From Paraescarpia echinospica (Eukaryota > Annelida > Polychaeta > Sabellida > Siboglinidae), in contig CM034531.1 in NCBI GenBank assembly GCA_020002185.1, positions 72,517,145 to 72,581,144 on the forward strand: a stretch of 64,000 nucleotides of DNA, given 5' to 3'. Below the pieces are notes generated by a model, which did not search any database, had not been told where the DNA came from, and saw nothing but the letters and a program-made list of their open reading frames with translations. Both the position numbers and the translations under genes were made by a program. Of the stretch, positions 49,745 to 63,486 are shown one piece after another (within the stretch, counting starts at the first letter, position 1; the number at the start of each line of letters is the position of its first letter).

Positions 49745-51885
49745 AACATGGTCGCCCATGGAAAAACAACTCATGATCTGTCCCCAAACGACAGTTCAAT
49801 GATAGCCCGTCAGGGTCCTGTACGACACAAAGAAAACACCGACACAATGATTGCTCATCACGTCCTGTACGGAAGGAACATCCGAGGTCTGTCGCGCAAC
49901 AAAGACAAAGGAAGGAGCATTCTAGTAAGTCTCGTGTTAATAACGATCCGGAATTTCTGACATTGGCACTAATTGTTGCGTGTGACATCTCAGACCTGCT
50001 GGAGAATTGTTATCAAATCCGACAACTTATTTTCTAGAAAATCAGCATGGAAGGTGCTTTCCATGAGATGATACCGGAAACATCTGACAAACAGTTCCGT
50101 GTTCATAAGTGTTTTTTCAGATAGCAAAAATTCCTTTAAGAAAGTAGATACCGTCTGAAAAACACTATAACTTTATCTTTCTTTCCTGAACACGGAAGTG
50201 AAGGGCCGATCTGTCACCGTAAGCGTGTTGCACTAATGTCTTCCGACGAATGTGCGGGAGTACGTACTTTCTCATTTTACTGACGTATGTCGTAGCATCA
50301 ATTACAGTGTTTTCTTTCTAGCGGCTCATCAATGATAACATTGTGGTATCGCTTCCGTCGCATCAGATCCGCGGTCTGTCGGACGACTATCGTGCGAGAG
50401 ACGCATAAAGAAGTAGAAGGCCATCAACCATCGGTGTAATTGCTGAATGTGACCTCAAAGCACGACACGAGAGTGACATCTGAGGTGTGTCGCAGGATGC
50501 TGTCTGACTAGGGACCAGAACGAAGATGTACGGCCGACATATTATCTTTAAGATACGACGCTGTGTGGGAGAGTAGCAGTTTCTAATAGCAATTCGTCAC
50601 CCGGAAGTACATCGGCTAATTCAGAAAAAAACATGAACGACCGCAACTTACAGACGGATTATGCAATGAAATAAACAAATAATGAAATATGTTACTGGAC
50701 TTTGCAATATCGTATTAACTTTCTAATGAAACGAGCTTATTCTGGTTTCCGCTCGCATGCTCTGTATTGCTAATCTGCCAGTATTGTCTACGTAATTTCG
50801 CTCAAAAAACAAACATTTAATCTACGAAAAACTTCAGTCAAATCGTCATCAAGGCCATTCTTCAAAACAATCTGATGGCTGTTCTGACACACGCCATTTT
50901 TCCTGTGCTCCTCTATATCTCATAATTAACGCCATTTCGATCAATGACAATCTTTAAGAGCTACATTTTTTAAATTTACAAACACAAAAGAACTAAATTG
51001 CAGCTATTACACTTACACAATGCAATATTCATTTTGTTTTCGTTTTAAGTTGCTATGGATACACTTTAAAAAAGACTTGAGGCCTTATAGGTTTGTACAT
51101 CACTACAAAAAAAAAAAATTCATGAAAGATGTTGTCCACACGAAACTTGTTCACTTATCTAGTTGTGGTGATATGTAAGCCTACAGTGCAAAACGTATAG
51201 AAGAAACGACGACGTGATTAGGCATGGAAAGGTGCATTTGATATGTCGGATCATTTTGGAGAATGTTCCTTTAAAAGACGTGCCATAGGAAAGGCTCTAT
51301 TCGCAATTAATAATTTCTTTCTGCTGTTTGTTATTTTAATCCGCAAATAATTTGGTTGTGCGGATCTTCTCGTGGACCTACGACTCGACTGTGTATAACA
51401 CATTAACAAGAACACGCACAATGTTGTCAAAGACAATCGTACCTTCGTCATTATTATCATTAGACAAGACTTAATATTGTAAGCAGATGCTCTATTGTGG
51501 TTTATCGCGTGTTTATGATGAATTCATTCAGGTTTTTATTTTAATAAATTAGTAGCATGCTTGTCATTCCCAACCGGACATTTCACTTATGATGATGAAG
51601 ACATTTTGCTCATTTCTGTGAGAGTCAGACGATGTTGCACGCCTTACGGGAGCTTGTAAATGTCACATTTTGGTTCAACTGTGGACGGTCTGGTCTGGTT
51701 CAAGCGTACTCATATCAGTTTGAAGCTGTCGGATCTGTCACGGAAGTTGCAAAACATGTGTCGCGTTTTGCAAGTGACTGCAGTGTATGATCAATGTACA
51801 CCGGTCTAGGTCGCATAGCAACAATCTGACCCGCCTACGCATCGTTGACAACATGAGCACGAGGTCTGCAGCTGATGTGAACATG
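49745..51885. other. Unique DNA, no gene recognised
   Basis: No coding domain seen. A nested inverted repeat lies at 50096-50196 (listed separately). Confidence 0.45.
50096..50196. repeat. Nested inverted repeat (imperfect hairpin)
   Basis: TTCCGTGTTCA at 50096 pairs with TGAACACGGAA at 50186-50196. Inside it GTGTTTTTTCAGA pairs with TCTGAAAAACAC. The middle loop is about 35 bp. It could be a short foldback or the ends of a tiny MITE. No terminator-type role is implied in a eukaryote. Confidence 0.6.
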
Positions 51886-51970
51886 CGTGCGTGCGTGCAC
51901 GAGAGGAACGTGTGTCTGTGCATGCGCGCGTGTATGTGTGTGTGTGCGTGCGTGCGTGCGTGCGTGCGAG
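51886..51970. repeat. GTGC/GTGT imperfect array
   Basis: Tetramer array with a GAGGAAC interruption, ending in six GTGC units. Confidence 0.9.
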
Positions 51971-53426
51971 TCACCAAGCGGGAGGGTGGCGTAGGCGTGC
52001 TAAATCACGTTGTCATTTTCCGATTTTTTTTTCCCGCCGGAAGTAGTCGAGAAATGCAAGGGACGTCGATCACGTGCCCGCTGAATAGCAGTAATGATGT
52101 TATTCGGGCCGCCAGCTAACGTGGTTAGTGTTTTGTGCAGGATCAGTAACATAGTCAATACTTCCATATTTTTCTTACAAAATTGGCACTTTATAGCATG
52201 ATTATATTGTGATGTAAAATTCTGAAACGCTAAATAAATGATCAACAGAGCTAGTTTGAGTACATGCTACATGGGATGAGTTGATCAGAATTTTGTTTAT
52301 TGTACGGTCTTTGGTTTTAAAAATAGCTGTCTATTTTCGACGAATGTTCGCACCTAAATATGAATACATCTTTATGTGTACATGACTACAACAGAACACG
52401 TGCTATTTATATGAATGTCGCGTTCATGCTACGTTCATAAGTTACTTGTTGGTAGTTTTTATTGGAAAACAAGAACGCAACACGGTATATTTCGTACGTA
52501 AACTAAAATTATGATCCTAATTACGTATTTGTATATATTTCTGATTAAATACGAAAGCTACGATGGTGTAAATCAGCAATCGACGTCGAACCCACAGAGA
52601 GCATCTTGACAGGTGTGAATAAAGATAATATTATCACAACAGAAAAATACATCTACCAATTCCACGACAGACATATACACAAGTTATGGGGACAGATCAC
52701 ACCGTCGTAAACAAGACGGCCGACAATACAGACTCATAACTTGGCAGCTGTATTTAGTTAGCATCACCGCTGACTGAACTTGGCAGTAATATGCGCCAGC
52801 GAAGCTATTAGACATTGCGCTTGTTGAAGTTTCTGGTTTCTGGTATCTTGTTATTCACGCAGACCACAGCTCGCGTGGCAATTCAAAGTTTGTTTCACCG
52901 TTGTTTATTGAACAGGTAACACAACTAACGACATGAATATTAAATGCATTTCTGCTGTGCCGCGGAAAACTGTGCGACTATCAAAATTAAGCTCAAACAA
53001 CGAAGTTTTATTCTGAGCCAGCTCTTCGAGAATAATTACCAAATGCGTTGAGTTTTAGTATACACTTGAATTTGTTGATGATTTAAACACCTTACGTGAC
53101 CTTTGCTTGATATGAATGGACCCTAGAAACAATTGTTTGTGATTGTGAGACACGTTATAGTATTAACGTCAGTATATAATATGTTGTTTTATATTGCAAT
53201 TATGGACAGCTTAATAACGTTTTAAACATATTATTAACTATTGAAAGTAGAAGGTCACTGTGGTATTAGTGCGTACACATTTATATTAATTATACATGTC
53301 GCTGCCAAAACATTACGATGTTAAGTGCTTTAATAGTTGGCTCAGTATCCAGCTGATCTACTAGCTGATACAAACATTCTTATTGCTTTCTTTGAAAGTT
53401 TACAATGCTAAAGGAATATGAATGAA
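51971..53426. other. Unique AT-rich DNA, no gene recognised
   Basis: No domain, tRNA or repeat recognised in about 1.45 kb. Confidence 0.45.
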
Positions 53427-53495
53427 TGGCGATGACGGTGATGGTGACGGTGATGGTGATGATGATGGTGATGGTGATGATGATGGTGATGATGT
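53427..53495. repeat. GATGGT/GATGAT hexamer-like array
   Basis: Trinucleotide GAT with regular GGT substitutions. Confidence 0.92.
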
Positions 53496-54190
53496 TTATT
53501 CTTATGACATCTACAATGACGATGATCTTTGTGACGGTGAGATGACTAAGAAGATGTGAGTTTCCTTCCTAATTTCCCTTTGACGTATATGCAGTAACAC
53601 CTTCTTAATAACGTAATATCAGTTGCGCAAATGTGTATTAAATATTTATCCGTTTCAGTAATGTGCATACCAAAAATATATCCGCTTATGATTTCAATAG
53701 CTATATTGATTAACGTTACGATTTGAATGTATATTGTAAATAAAAGTGCTTGCATAGCATCGCTGTGCTCCTATCGCACTGTGTTATATTTGTCTGATTT
53801 ACTGAAATGCCCGCACTCAAAAACCTCCCGACTGTTTACAACATTCTTAGAACGCAGCATCCTGATGCTGGACTATCGGGAACCGTCAAGTGATCCAACA
53901 GACCTCGCGCCCTCGCATAGACATCTATTGTTGACGGCGCTAACGCTAACAACGATACCAGCACATTACTGCACCGTGATCCGTGCTGTTAAGCATTCTT
54001 TTGCATCGGTGCAAAACCCTCATATATTTACTGCTGTCTCGGTTCATCAATCGAGCGCTGGAGCGGAAAAATGTCTATCGTCTGTTGTGAGATTAACATT
54101 TTAAAATAGGAACGATTTTGTTTTTAAAAAATACGTATATTTGCAGCGTACTATACATATTACATGCATACATATGTGCACATAATTATA
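53496..54190. other. Unique DNA, no gene recognised
   Basis: The plus frame 53727-54104 (125 codons) has no recognisable domain. Treated as chance. Confidence 0.4.
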
Positions 54191-54840
<650 letters not shown>

Positions 54841-55446
54841 TAAAAGGTGTTTACGAGAAACCATGCCACGTTACGCTCTATAATTGCCATTCATTTGATG
54901 CACGGCAGCATGGAAAGGTTCACGGATCGACTTAGGCGATATCACTACGAAAGTTATCCCGGTGGGAGTTCCGTGACGTTCTGAAGCTCTCAATCATGTC
55001 ATAATATGACAGTAAACGTTCTGCACTTAACCGATGCAATTTGAATACTAAATAATAAGGGTGTGGTCGGGAAGTTACCTTCCTTTGTCCATGTCTTAGT
55101 GTTTACCGTGGCGTCCACATGATATGGCATTTAACCAACTCAACAACGTGTTTGTAGAGGAAAAAATAAATCATGACCTCCCCCTCCACCATTAACACCA
55201 GCATCGTCCGTGGGAATATGTTCCGGATGTGTATGTGTATTTATTTGGCAAATAGGGCACGCGTCAACTAACCGACAACGAAAGAGATGACCAATAAGTT
55301 ATAATGACATGTTCATGTGAACTGAAAAGCAGTTAGCAAACAAACTAATTAGGCTGAACGTCACGTCATAAATAGCGCGTCTCCAGATGGAAGTGTACTT
55401 ACTGTTCAAGACGGTACGCAAATATTGCGAGTATGCCTGTGTCAAA
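54841..55446. other. Unique DNA, no gene recognised
   Basis: No features recognised. Confidence 0.45.
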
Positions 55447-55792
55447 ATACATACATACATTCGTACATAAATGCATACATGCATACATGCATACATGCAT
55501 ACATGCATGCATACATACATACATACATACATACATACATACATACATACATACATACATACATACATACATACATACATACATACATACATACATACAT
55601 ACATACATTCATGCATACATACACACATACACACATACACACATACACACATAAACAAACATAAACAAACACTCGCACGCACGCACCCACGAGCACTCGC
55701 GCACACGTGCACACGCGCACACGCGCACACGCGCACACGCGCACACACGCACACACGCACACACGCACACACGCACACACGCACACTTTTCT
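55447..55792. repeat. Compound array: CATA, ACACATA, then CGCACA
   Basis: CATA and CATG tetramers to about 55620, then CACATACA and AAACAAACAT units, then CGCACACG hexamer-like DNA to about 55787. Confidence 0.96.
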
Positions 55793-56923
55793 GATTGCGG
55801 TATGGCGAACTTGGAAACAACAGGGTCGCGTTTGGCACCGATTTGCATGACGTGTCTTATAGATATAGAACTAACATAGCTTACTCAATCGATGCCCGTC
55901 GACGATGTCACTGTGATGACGTGACGACGGTGTAACAACATTTCATCGGATGAAATTTTAGAGGCTGATGTTGGTGCATTTACTGATGGATTGCATTCTA
56001 CGCCGTAGCGCGACTTTGGCACGTTTTGGCATTTCAACTATTTTCGTATTATCCTGTCGCGTGCTGTCCTCTGCTTTTAGCTGCCGATTTGTGTTGTTAC
56101 TAAGACTGAACGCAATCAGTCAAGTTGTTTTCGACCGGAGGCCTTAGAAAAAAATCACAAAAAAAGGCAAACGTCGTCTGATAGGTGTTAACAAAGATAG
56201 GACACATTCTGGCAAGAGATAAACATATCAGATTAATATATCCGACTTAGCCAGACGTTCATGGCAGGCAGACAAATTAGAGGTCAAAACCCGCCAGACC
56301 ATGAAAAAAAAAATGTACGCTGCTAAACACGATCGGATTAATCTATAAATATCAGAGTCGAACTGTTTTCGTAATTAATACGGCTTGATATGTGAGGAGA
56401 GGAGTAACTCTGTCATAGCACGTATTGGCCGCTATATTGAGTTATCAGTAACTGTTGTTTTTGAAATATCATTAAAGGTGCATAATCAATTCGAGTTTTG
56501 CTCGTCTCATTAATATTCATTTTTAGAAAAATCAAACCTATTAAAGCTAAAATTCCGTACGTTATATACGTAAGCAGCATGCGGATGAGGTATGCAATAA
56601 AAATGGCTATGGTGAAATTAATAGTAGCGATTTCATGTGCAGGGCCTATGGACTCGCGTGCGTTTGTTCACGCGCATGCGGATGCGGCAGATCGAATCGC
56701 TCCAAGTGTCGAATCAAATCGTATCCACGCACGAATCAAATAGGCCATTCCCAGACATGACGTCAATATAGAGGTATTTTCCTAAGATTCAAAATGGTGG
56801 CATAGGCCATAGTAAATTGGAAACTTGCCTACACGAACGTTACTCGCCGTTCAGATGGAGACACTGGTTGGTCAAATAAGATACCATCCTATGTTGTACG
56901 ATCCGCGGTGACTGGAACAAAAA
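55793..56923. other. Unique DNA, no gene recognised
   Basis: No domain or repeat recognised. Confidence 0.45.
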
Positions 56924-57240
56924 GCGCCGTGGTGCAGTGGCAAGAGTTTCGGAACCTCGATCGAGAGAACCCGGGTTCGAAACCAGTGCTGCCGTGTCGA
57001 ACCTTGGACAAGTTCGTTCACTCTGCATTGTTCCTGTTTAATCAGTTGTATGAATGAGTACCTGGTTATAGGCCGAGGTGGATAGTTGCATGAATAGCCT
57101 TCGCGCATTAATTGCAGCGTGCCTGGATGCTTCCCATAGGAGTCGAGATGGTGTTCGATTGAACAGGTCTGCCAGGGAGTAAAGTGTAAATAGCATTGAG
57201 CAGTCCTGGGGATTGGACACTGTTCTATGTAGGAACTTCC
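56924..57240 (+). mobile_element. tRNA-derived SINE, copy 3
   Basis: The best-preserved head of the three copies: GCGCCGTGGTGCAGTGG at 56924 (A-box region), CTCGATCGAGAGAACC, and B box GGGTTCGAAACC at 56973. The body contains CCGTGTCGAACCTTGG, AAGTTCGTTCACTCTGC, CATTAATTGCAGCG and CAGGTCTGCCAGGGAG, then GAGCAGTCCTGGGG. The end near 57240 (TATGTAGGAACTTCC) corresponds to the TATATAAGAACTT end of copy 2. No flanking duplication was confirmed. Confidence 0.82.
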
Positions 57241-58002
57241 CTTTAAAACAGACGAGTAGAAAATATATATAACACGTGGAATAAAATGTTCAAGATCATG
57301 GCTCGTCAATTCTGCTGTCGACGAATCCAATGGTAGGTATTGTAGCTAATACCTATTGTTACTATTAAACATAAATGGACCATACCCGTGGCATTGTCTG
57401 ATCTAGCCGTATCCACGTAGGCGTACACTTCTACAATAATTATATTAATGCGCAACTAAAACACATGCATCCCGTAATATGGAATCACATAAAACGCATT
57501 CCGCACAATGAATCGCTTAACCGCAATCTCGTTCGCATGCCGCATCTGTACATGTGGAATTATAGCTTTAGTGTCCACTGCGCCATCGTGTTAGTTCGTT
57601 TGTGCAATTGCTTCTATGTATTTCATTGTGAGCGAATCATGCAGACTGTCAGATCGCGTATTTTATATTGTGGCAAGAATTTAAATGAAGTGCTTCAAAT
57701 CTGTTCGTGAGTGCGCAATACGTTGATGCGGCATGTCTGTGGTGGTGATGTCCTTCCTTGTTCTTGCGAAATCCACCTCACTGACTAGTTCAACGGGGCT
57801 AAATGTCTGGTTGACAACTGGCTTTCACAACTTACTAGACGTAACGACAAAAATCTATTCTTTCAACAATTTAATCAAAAGTGCGCACCTATTTTTTTTA
57901 TTAAACCAACTGCTTTTCACGCATTTGAGCGTTTCAAGCACTACTTATTTTGATATCAGATACCCAAATTCGCTATTGACTAAATCGGCTGAGGAAGCAA
58001 CT
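57241..58002. other. Unique DNA, no gene recognised
   Basis: May include decayed downstream sequence of the LINE relic that follows on the minus strand, but no motif is convincing. Confidence 0.4.
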
Positions 58003-58250
58003 TTAAATGACCGAGCAAAATAACAAAAATTGAACAAGTAGTCCGAAGTTATCCGCCCAGTTGTAGTTTACATCGACTGTACCATGTTTAGCTGTACGCC
58101 GCCGCTTGCACGGCTTACAGGGCGAATAGACGTACCGTTCTACACAACCACTAAGATAGTCCGGGGTCAAACCATGAAAGGCTTTAAACATGTAGGTGCA
58201 AATTTTTAAAGTGATTATATTCCTAATTCGTAGTGTTCGCAGAATTGGTG
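58003..58250 (-). pseudogene. LINE C-terminal relic (CR1/L2-like)
   Basis: The minus strand reads RIRNIITLKICTYMFKAFH, then HGLTPDYLSGCVERYVY. This is the conserved 'FKALHGLAPxYLsd' C-terminal motif of CR1/L2/Jockey LINEs, followed by a basic CKPCKRR stretch in place of the usual LRS..L block. Only about 80 residues survive. Its family is not LINE B, which has an RGD.IEVFKIL motif instead. Confidence 0.65.
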
Positions 58251-60835
58251 TGATATGTCACGCCGTCTAACGCGGTGGGTGATGCGTGCGGCAGAGGTTC
58301 GCGCTGGTTGAATGCTGTTGAATCATGTTGTTCATCCTGATCTCGTGTTGCGCTGCAGTAATCTACACATCTTTGAACAAGACTGCGTGCCGCAGCAGGG
58401 GCTCTTGTCACGCGATTGCAACTGGCGAATTCTGCCAATCAGGCACTGATGGTAGTAGGCCGTAGAACAGAAGCTGCAGACGAGGAGGTCTTTCTACAAA
58501 TATACGGCAAAGTGTCCGTTGACATTTAAACAGGGTTTGGGCATTTTAATGTTACGAAACCCCGAGTAGCTCAGTATCGTTTATCCAATGAAAATCTTCG
58601 TACGTCCCCGTTAAATAAGAACGCGAATAGCTTTGCTGACGTATGCAAAACGAAAAAAAGATATTATTTGTGCGATATGTAATTAAATGAGTAATAAATG
58701 AGTATGTTAGTGAACACGTGTACACATGGAAACCAACAAATTATAACGATCGTAATAGTGGTATTTACCCAGACGAAGTGTATTTGATTGTGGATCACAA
58801 GGCGTGTAATAATAACTCAAACCAGCGATGCATCGCTATAGTCGTCACGACATTGTGCTATCAACAGTGTTTTAGTATTCATAGTTATCGCCGATATAAT
58901 ACACTGAACTATAGATAGTAACGATAGTTGGTAAACAGACTATCAGGGCCTCTTATGCCACACACAAGCAGTGTTCAAACATGTTGTTTTAATGTAACTG
59001 TAGTCGTTTACCGATCTAATGTACTGCTTTTTACACTAGACCACTTGGCAACAACGGCAGACACGAACTGCCATTTAAACAACAACTAAATGACAGTGCA
59101 GAAAATGGAAAGACCAAGTGATTGACAAAAGAGGCGACGACGTGATGACATGAACTACTACACGGGGATACGTTGGAGAATAACACCCAAACACCAACGG
59201 AGGGTTAAACCCAGCAGTGGGTGGCTAAACGTGGTAGTAAACGTCGCCACGTAGAAGACTCGAATGTAAACTCTACACTAACACATTTTATCGTATTGAC
59301 GTTCTGATTGAAGTGTATTTCCGCACGCGAATACACACCTTATTGTGTAGTTTACTATTGCGTTACCGTGTGTAAAATAGTTAATATGCATTTGTTTGAA
59401 TACTAGATTGGCTGCGTATTTGCTAACAATAATAGGATTTGCCGTAAGTGTGAGGCTTAATCGGATATTCCACCAGTAGGGCATATAGGCTCTGTAGGTG
59501 GCATTCTCCCGGATATTATTTTATATATAAATGGATTATGCGTCGTTTCTTGATTTTCCGATACAAATAACTCAATTTTGTGACACATTTATATACGCTT
59601 GATCCACGTTTGACCATAAAATCAATGCCGTCTATTAGTCCGCACTATTCCTGGTTCGGACCAAGGTTTTTTGCGGTTTCTATTTAACCAAATGTATCAA
59701 ATTAATTCGGCCCGAGCGCCCACGCGCCCGCGCTTATGGCGTTTCGCACAAAAGACGTCAATAACTTTGTCGTAAATCAGGTAAATAATCGCTCGAACTG
59801 TTGTCGATCCGGTATGGCGTTAGCACATTTTTAGCCTCGCCGACCCGCTACTTTAATTCCGCCTGTAATTGCGCTAGACACGTCAGCCTCCTATGAAGGC
59901 CAATGAATCAGCGCTGATGCGTATCGACTGCACAGAAATGCAATTCAATAGTGCCTATTATTAAGAATCTCAAGAAACCTTTATTCTTAACAGAATCTCA
60001 ATTTGGTGAATCTCTATTTTTACGAAGTAGCAAATATATCTAATTCTAGCATCAAATTAAAGACAACAATAACGCCGTCATATTTTGCCAGGGATAATAT
60101 TGAACGATACAGTAGGAAGCTAAGAAAAATATAAGCAATATTAATATTTTCCAGAATTATATCTCAGAAATTGTTTACAGAGAGAGCTGATTCATTTGTC
60201 ACTGTGTGATATTTTTTGACGCAAGATCAACTTTCAAATTGAGAGCGCTATTTTCATATTACAGAACGAAATGTGGCTGGCAGTATACCTTTAACATATT
60301 TATCCTAGTACTAAGAACGATATACAACTAACTGTTAATAGATGCTGAACGGACATAGTACCTTTAATACCCTTTTCACATATTCGCCATGTTACAATGT
60401 ACCGTCATAATTATAGGTTATATAAACGCTGCATGCAATGCACGTATTTTCTTTCGAATCAGTCGCCATGTGCTACATGATATATTATCTGCGCCGAGTC
60501 AGCATCAACCGTCATTGGACGAGCAGGACGTGAACTTTTTCGCAGATACGTCATCGAATTGTTTTTTCGTTGAATGATGGCTTCGCCGAATCGCAGAGTC
60601 GTATTGCAATATTGGCCGAGACAGCGATAGCTCTTTGGCCTAAGTAAATCAGTCTTCACTTAATTGCCTTTTCACTTTTTTATTGGGTATATTAAATTGA
60701 TTCCGTTTTATCTGTTTACGAATACAGTTGTGTCGGGAACAGGGCTTGTTGAATAGCGCAGTTGCATGCAATTAGTTGTTATCGCCGCGTGTCTAAGGTG
60801 AAGATGACAGTAGATTTGTTATTGTAGCGGCGTAG
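58251..60835. other. Unique AT-rich DNA, no gene recognised
   Basis: About 2.6 kb without tandem repeats. Frames are short and featureless; no RNA gene recognised. Confidence 0.45.
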
Positions 60836-61195
60836 GCAAGCAGCCGGACAAGACACCGTCAGACAGAGATACAGGCAGACAGACAGAGAGGCAGGCAGGA
60901 AGGAAGGCGGGCGGGCGGGCTGGCGGGCGGGAGGGAGGGAGGGCGGGAGGCAGGAGGGCAGGAGGGCGGGAGGCGGGAGGCGGGAGGGCAGGGGCGGGGA
61001 GGGCGGGAAGGCGGGAGGGCGGGAAGGCGGGCGGGCGGGCGGGCGATCGGGCGGGCGGGCGGGCGGAGCGGGCGGGCGGGCGGGCGGGCGGGCGGGCGGG
61101 CGGGCGGGCGGGCGGGCGGGCGGGCGGGCGGGCGGGCGGGCAGGCGGGCGGGCGGGCGGGCGGGCGGGCGGGCGGGCGGGCGGGCGGGCGGTGGG
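60836..61195. repeat. GGGC/GGCG tetranucleotide array
   Basis: Imperfect GGGAGGC/GGAAGGC units to about 61020, then GCGG tetramers nearly pure to 61195, broken by single variants (GATCGGGCG, GGAGCGG, GGCAGGC). The minus strand reads Ala-Arg-Pro-Pro in all frames because 12 bp is three tetramers; this is not a gene. Runs of three or four G every four bases make it a strong G-quadruplex candidate on the plus strand. Confidence 0.96.
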
Positions 61196-61240
61196 AAGCA
61201 AGTAGACAGACAGACAAGACAAGACAACACAAGACAGACA

Positions 61241-61277
<37 letters not shown>

Positions 61278-61278
61278 T

Positions 61279-61319
<41 letters not shown>

Positions 61320-61340
61320 CAGACAGACAGACAGACAAGC

Positions 61341-61373
<33 letters not shown>

Positions 61374-61376
61374 TAC
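61196..61376. repeat. CAGA tetranucleotide array
   Basis: AGAC/CAGA tetramers with ACAAGACA and AAGCAGA variants, directly continuing the GGGC array. The minus strand reads Cys-Leu-Ser-Val, an artefact. Confidence 0.97.
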
Positions 61377-63394
61377 AAACCAGCACAAAGCTAGCCAGTC
61401 GTTGTTACTGCTCTCCTATTTGACCTTGACGATTGATGAGGTTGGCCTAGATAACAGACCTCCGACCTCGATTGTTGGAGATACGTTACCGTCAGGAGTG
61501 TCTGCATCACGGCCTTTCGTATTGTACAGTTATGCCCTTTTCGGCAGGATATGTGAACCTAATCACAAGCTCAAATGGACAGACCATAATGCATCTAAAT
61601 AATGTTGGATTTATGTACAAACACACATCACAGCGAAGATAGGATGCACGGTTTTTAACGCAGGCGCCTTTTACGAGATTTGGAGTTGCCTGTCTTTGAC
61701 TTGATGTCTATATTCGTAAGTATTTCACCCAAGGCAACTTTTCTAACAGTTTATTGGCACAAATTTAACGGAATATGTGTTAGAGATTTAGCCCATAGAT
61801 ATCTTACGGAAGAATTTGATCAGTTTTTTGTGTGTGAAAACAACAAAAACGATTGCACTCACGATTTGTGCCCCCACCGTTAATCGTTATGTATTACATG
61901 CTGAGACAGGTCTTTAAAAAATAACTTTTGCTGATGCATTAGACACAACAGCAATTAAAACGAGGCGGCTAATCAGTCAAAAACAGTTGTATGTACAATG
62001 CTGACATATTGTTTTCTTTGATTCATCCATAATTTGAACGTAAAATGGATAGGGATTGCGCTTACCGATCACCCCTGCCGGTTACGTATTTACCTATCCG
62101 ATCGACACATAACCGATCGCATAAACACAACAAACGATGACGTAGTACGCACAGCGCGTTAGGACCAGGGAAGGGAATCGAGATCGGTATGCTTGCAGAC
62201 ACTCTCTGTTGTACTGCCGCACTGTTCTGTCAGTTGACAACATTACGATAGTGCGTCAAATCAAATCAAATCAAATATAATTTTGCAACAACAACATAAC
62301 AAAACAGCCATTTAAAACAACACGAGTACAGTTGTGTTGCATCGTGGCCACATGGCATGTTAAATGCCGTTTTCCTGTGGCCCCGTACACACAAAACACA
62401 AATGTAGTGTTTGAAGGCAGGTCCAGAACACTACGGTATATTGTTTTGAACATATGTCCAAAACACAACTTTTAATTTCATAACATGACCCACACTTTTT
62501 TGAATAATCACTTCGTATGTGTTCGAATCATATAAAAACCTCATTTTGGTAAACAAATAATTGTTCTTCGCCTTTGGGTATTGTGAATTGTAGAAAGGAA
62601 AAGATTCGTGTTTTGACCGGTACGATAAATGCCGACGGTCTCTTGGCGAGCGGGCGGAAGATGACGGTTCGAGCAGTCAATCTGTCTTTCTGCCCCGGTC
62701 AAAGTAAATGCCAACAGTTCAATGTTTGTGTGAAATAAATACGCGATTTATGACCACCTTCCCGGAAGCAATCTACCGACCGAGCGATTCGATTGGCAGT
62801 CTCGCCGCGATAAAACATCACATATATGGTCACGTGGTTGATATGGCGACGATAAGGAACGCGACGGGCGGAAGGGGACTTGTTGTGTAATTGCGCTGCC
62901 GGAAATGTAAAGAATTAAGAGAAATCACTAGTGTTTTCGAGTCTGTTCTGTCGTCGTGGGAATTCGTTTGCACGTCGTCGTGTAGTCGTCGATGACAGCT
63001 GGTCTAGACTTCATCGTATCTTGTCACATCGATAGAATGAAACTAACAAACACACACACACTGGTTGAACTAAATGTTACGCCTAATTAAATCTAGTACG
63101 AGTTGTGTGCATGTCAACGATGCTGGCGCAAATGTCAGAAACCGTGCCTGCGTCAGTCATCGCAATGCCTGTGATATGTTCCTTTGTGTACGTTTATTGA
63201 CAGTATTCAGTCTTCTTCCACAATAAAAATTATAAATTTATAGCGAAGTTCTATTGTTGAAATAAACCCTAAACGTATAATAATAATAAAATAAAACTTT
63301 ATTTCTTTATGCTTTACTGTACACTATATTATTTTGTTTCCAATTAAATATCGCCTGTGTTCTACTTTCTTCACTTCTAGCTACACATATATAC

Positions 63395-63399
<5 letters not shown>
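61377..63399. other. Unique DNA, no gene recognised
   Basis: Contains a short AAATC repeat at about 62256-62275. A segment at 62160-62205 (GGGAATCGAGATCGG..GCTTGCAGAC) resembles the right arm of the 38.9-kb hairpin. No coding domain seen. Confidence 0.45.

Positions 63400-63482
<83 letters not shown>
63400..63482. repeat. (AT)n microsatellite
   Basis: About 83 bp of pure alternating TA, followed by GCATGCATG. Confidence 0.98.

Positions 63483-63486
<4 letters not shown>

Noticed and set aside
48721..49988. Poly-Ser, poly-Val, poly-Thr and poly-Leu frames up to 396 codons
   Set aside because: Products of a GTA array in every frame; no flanking domain supports expression.
60779..61388. Pro/Arg/Ala-rich and Cys-Leu-Ser-Val-rich 'proteins'
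   Set aside because: All three frames of the strand give similar repeats because of the GGGC and CAGA tetranucleotide arrays. There is no real coding constraint.
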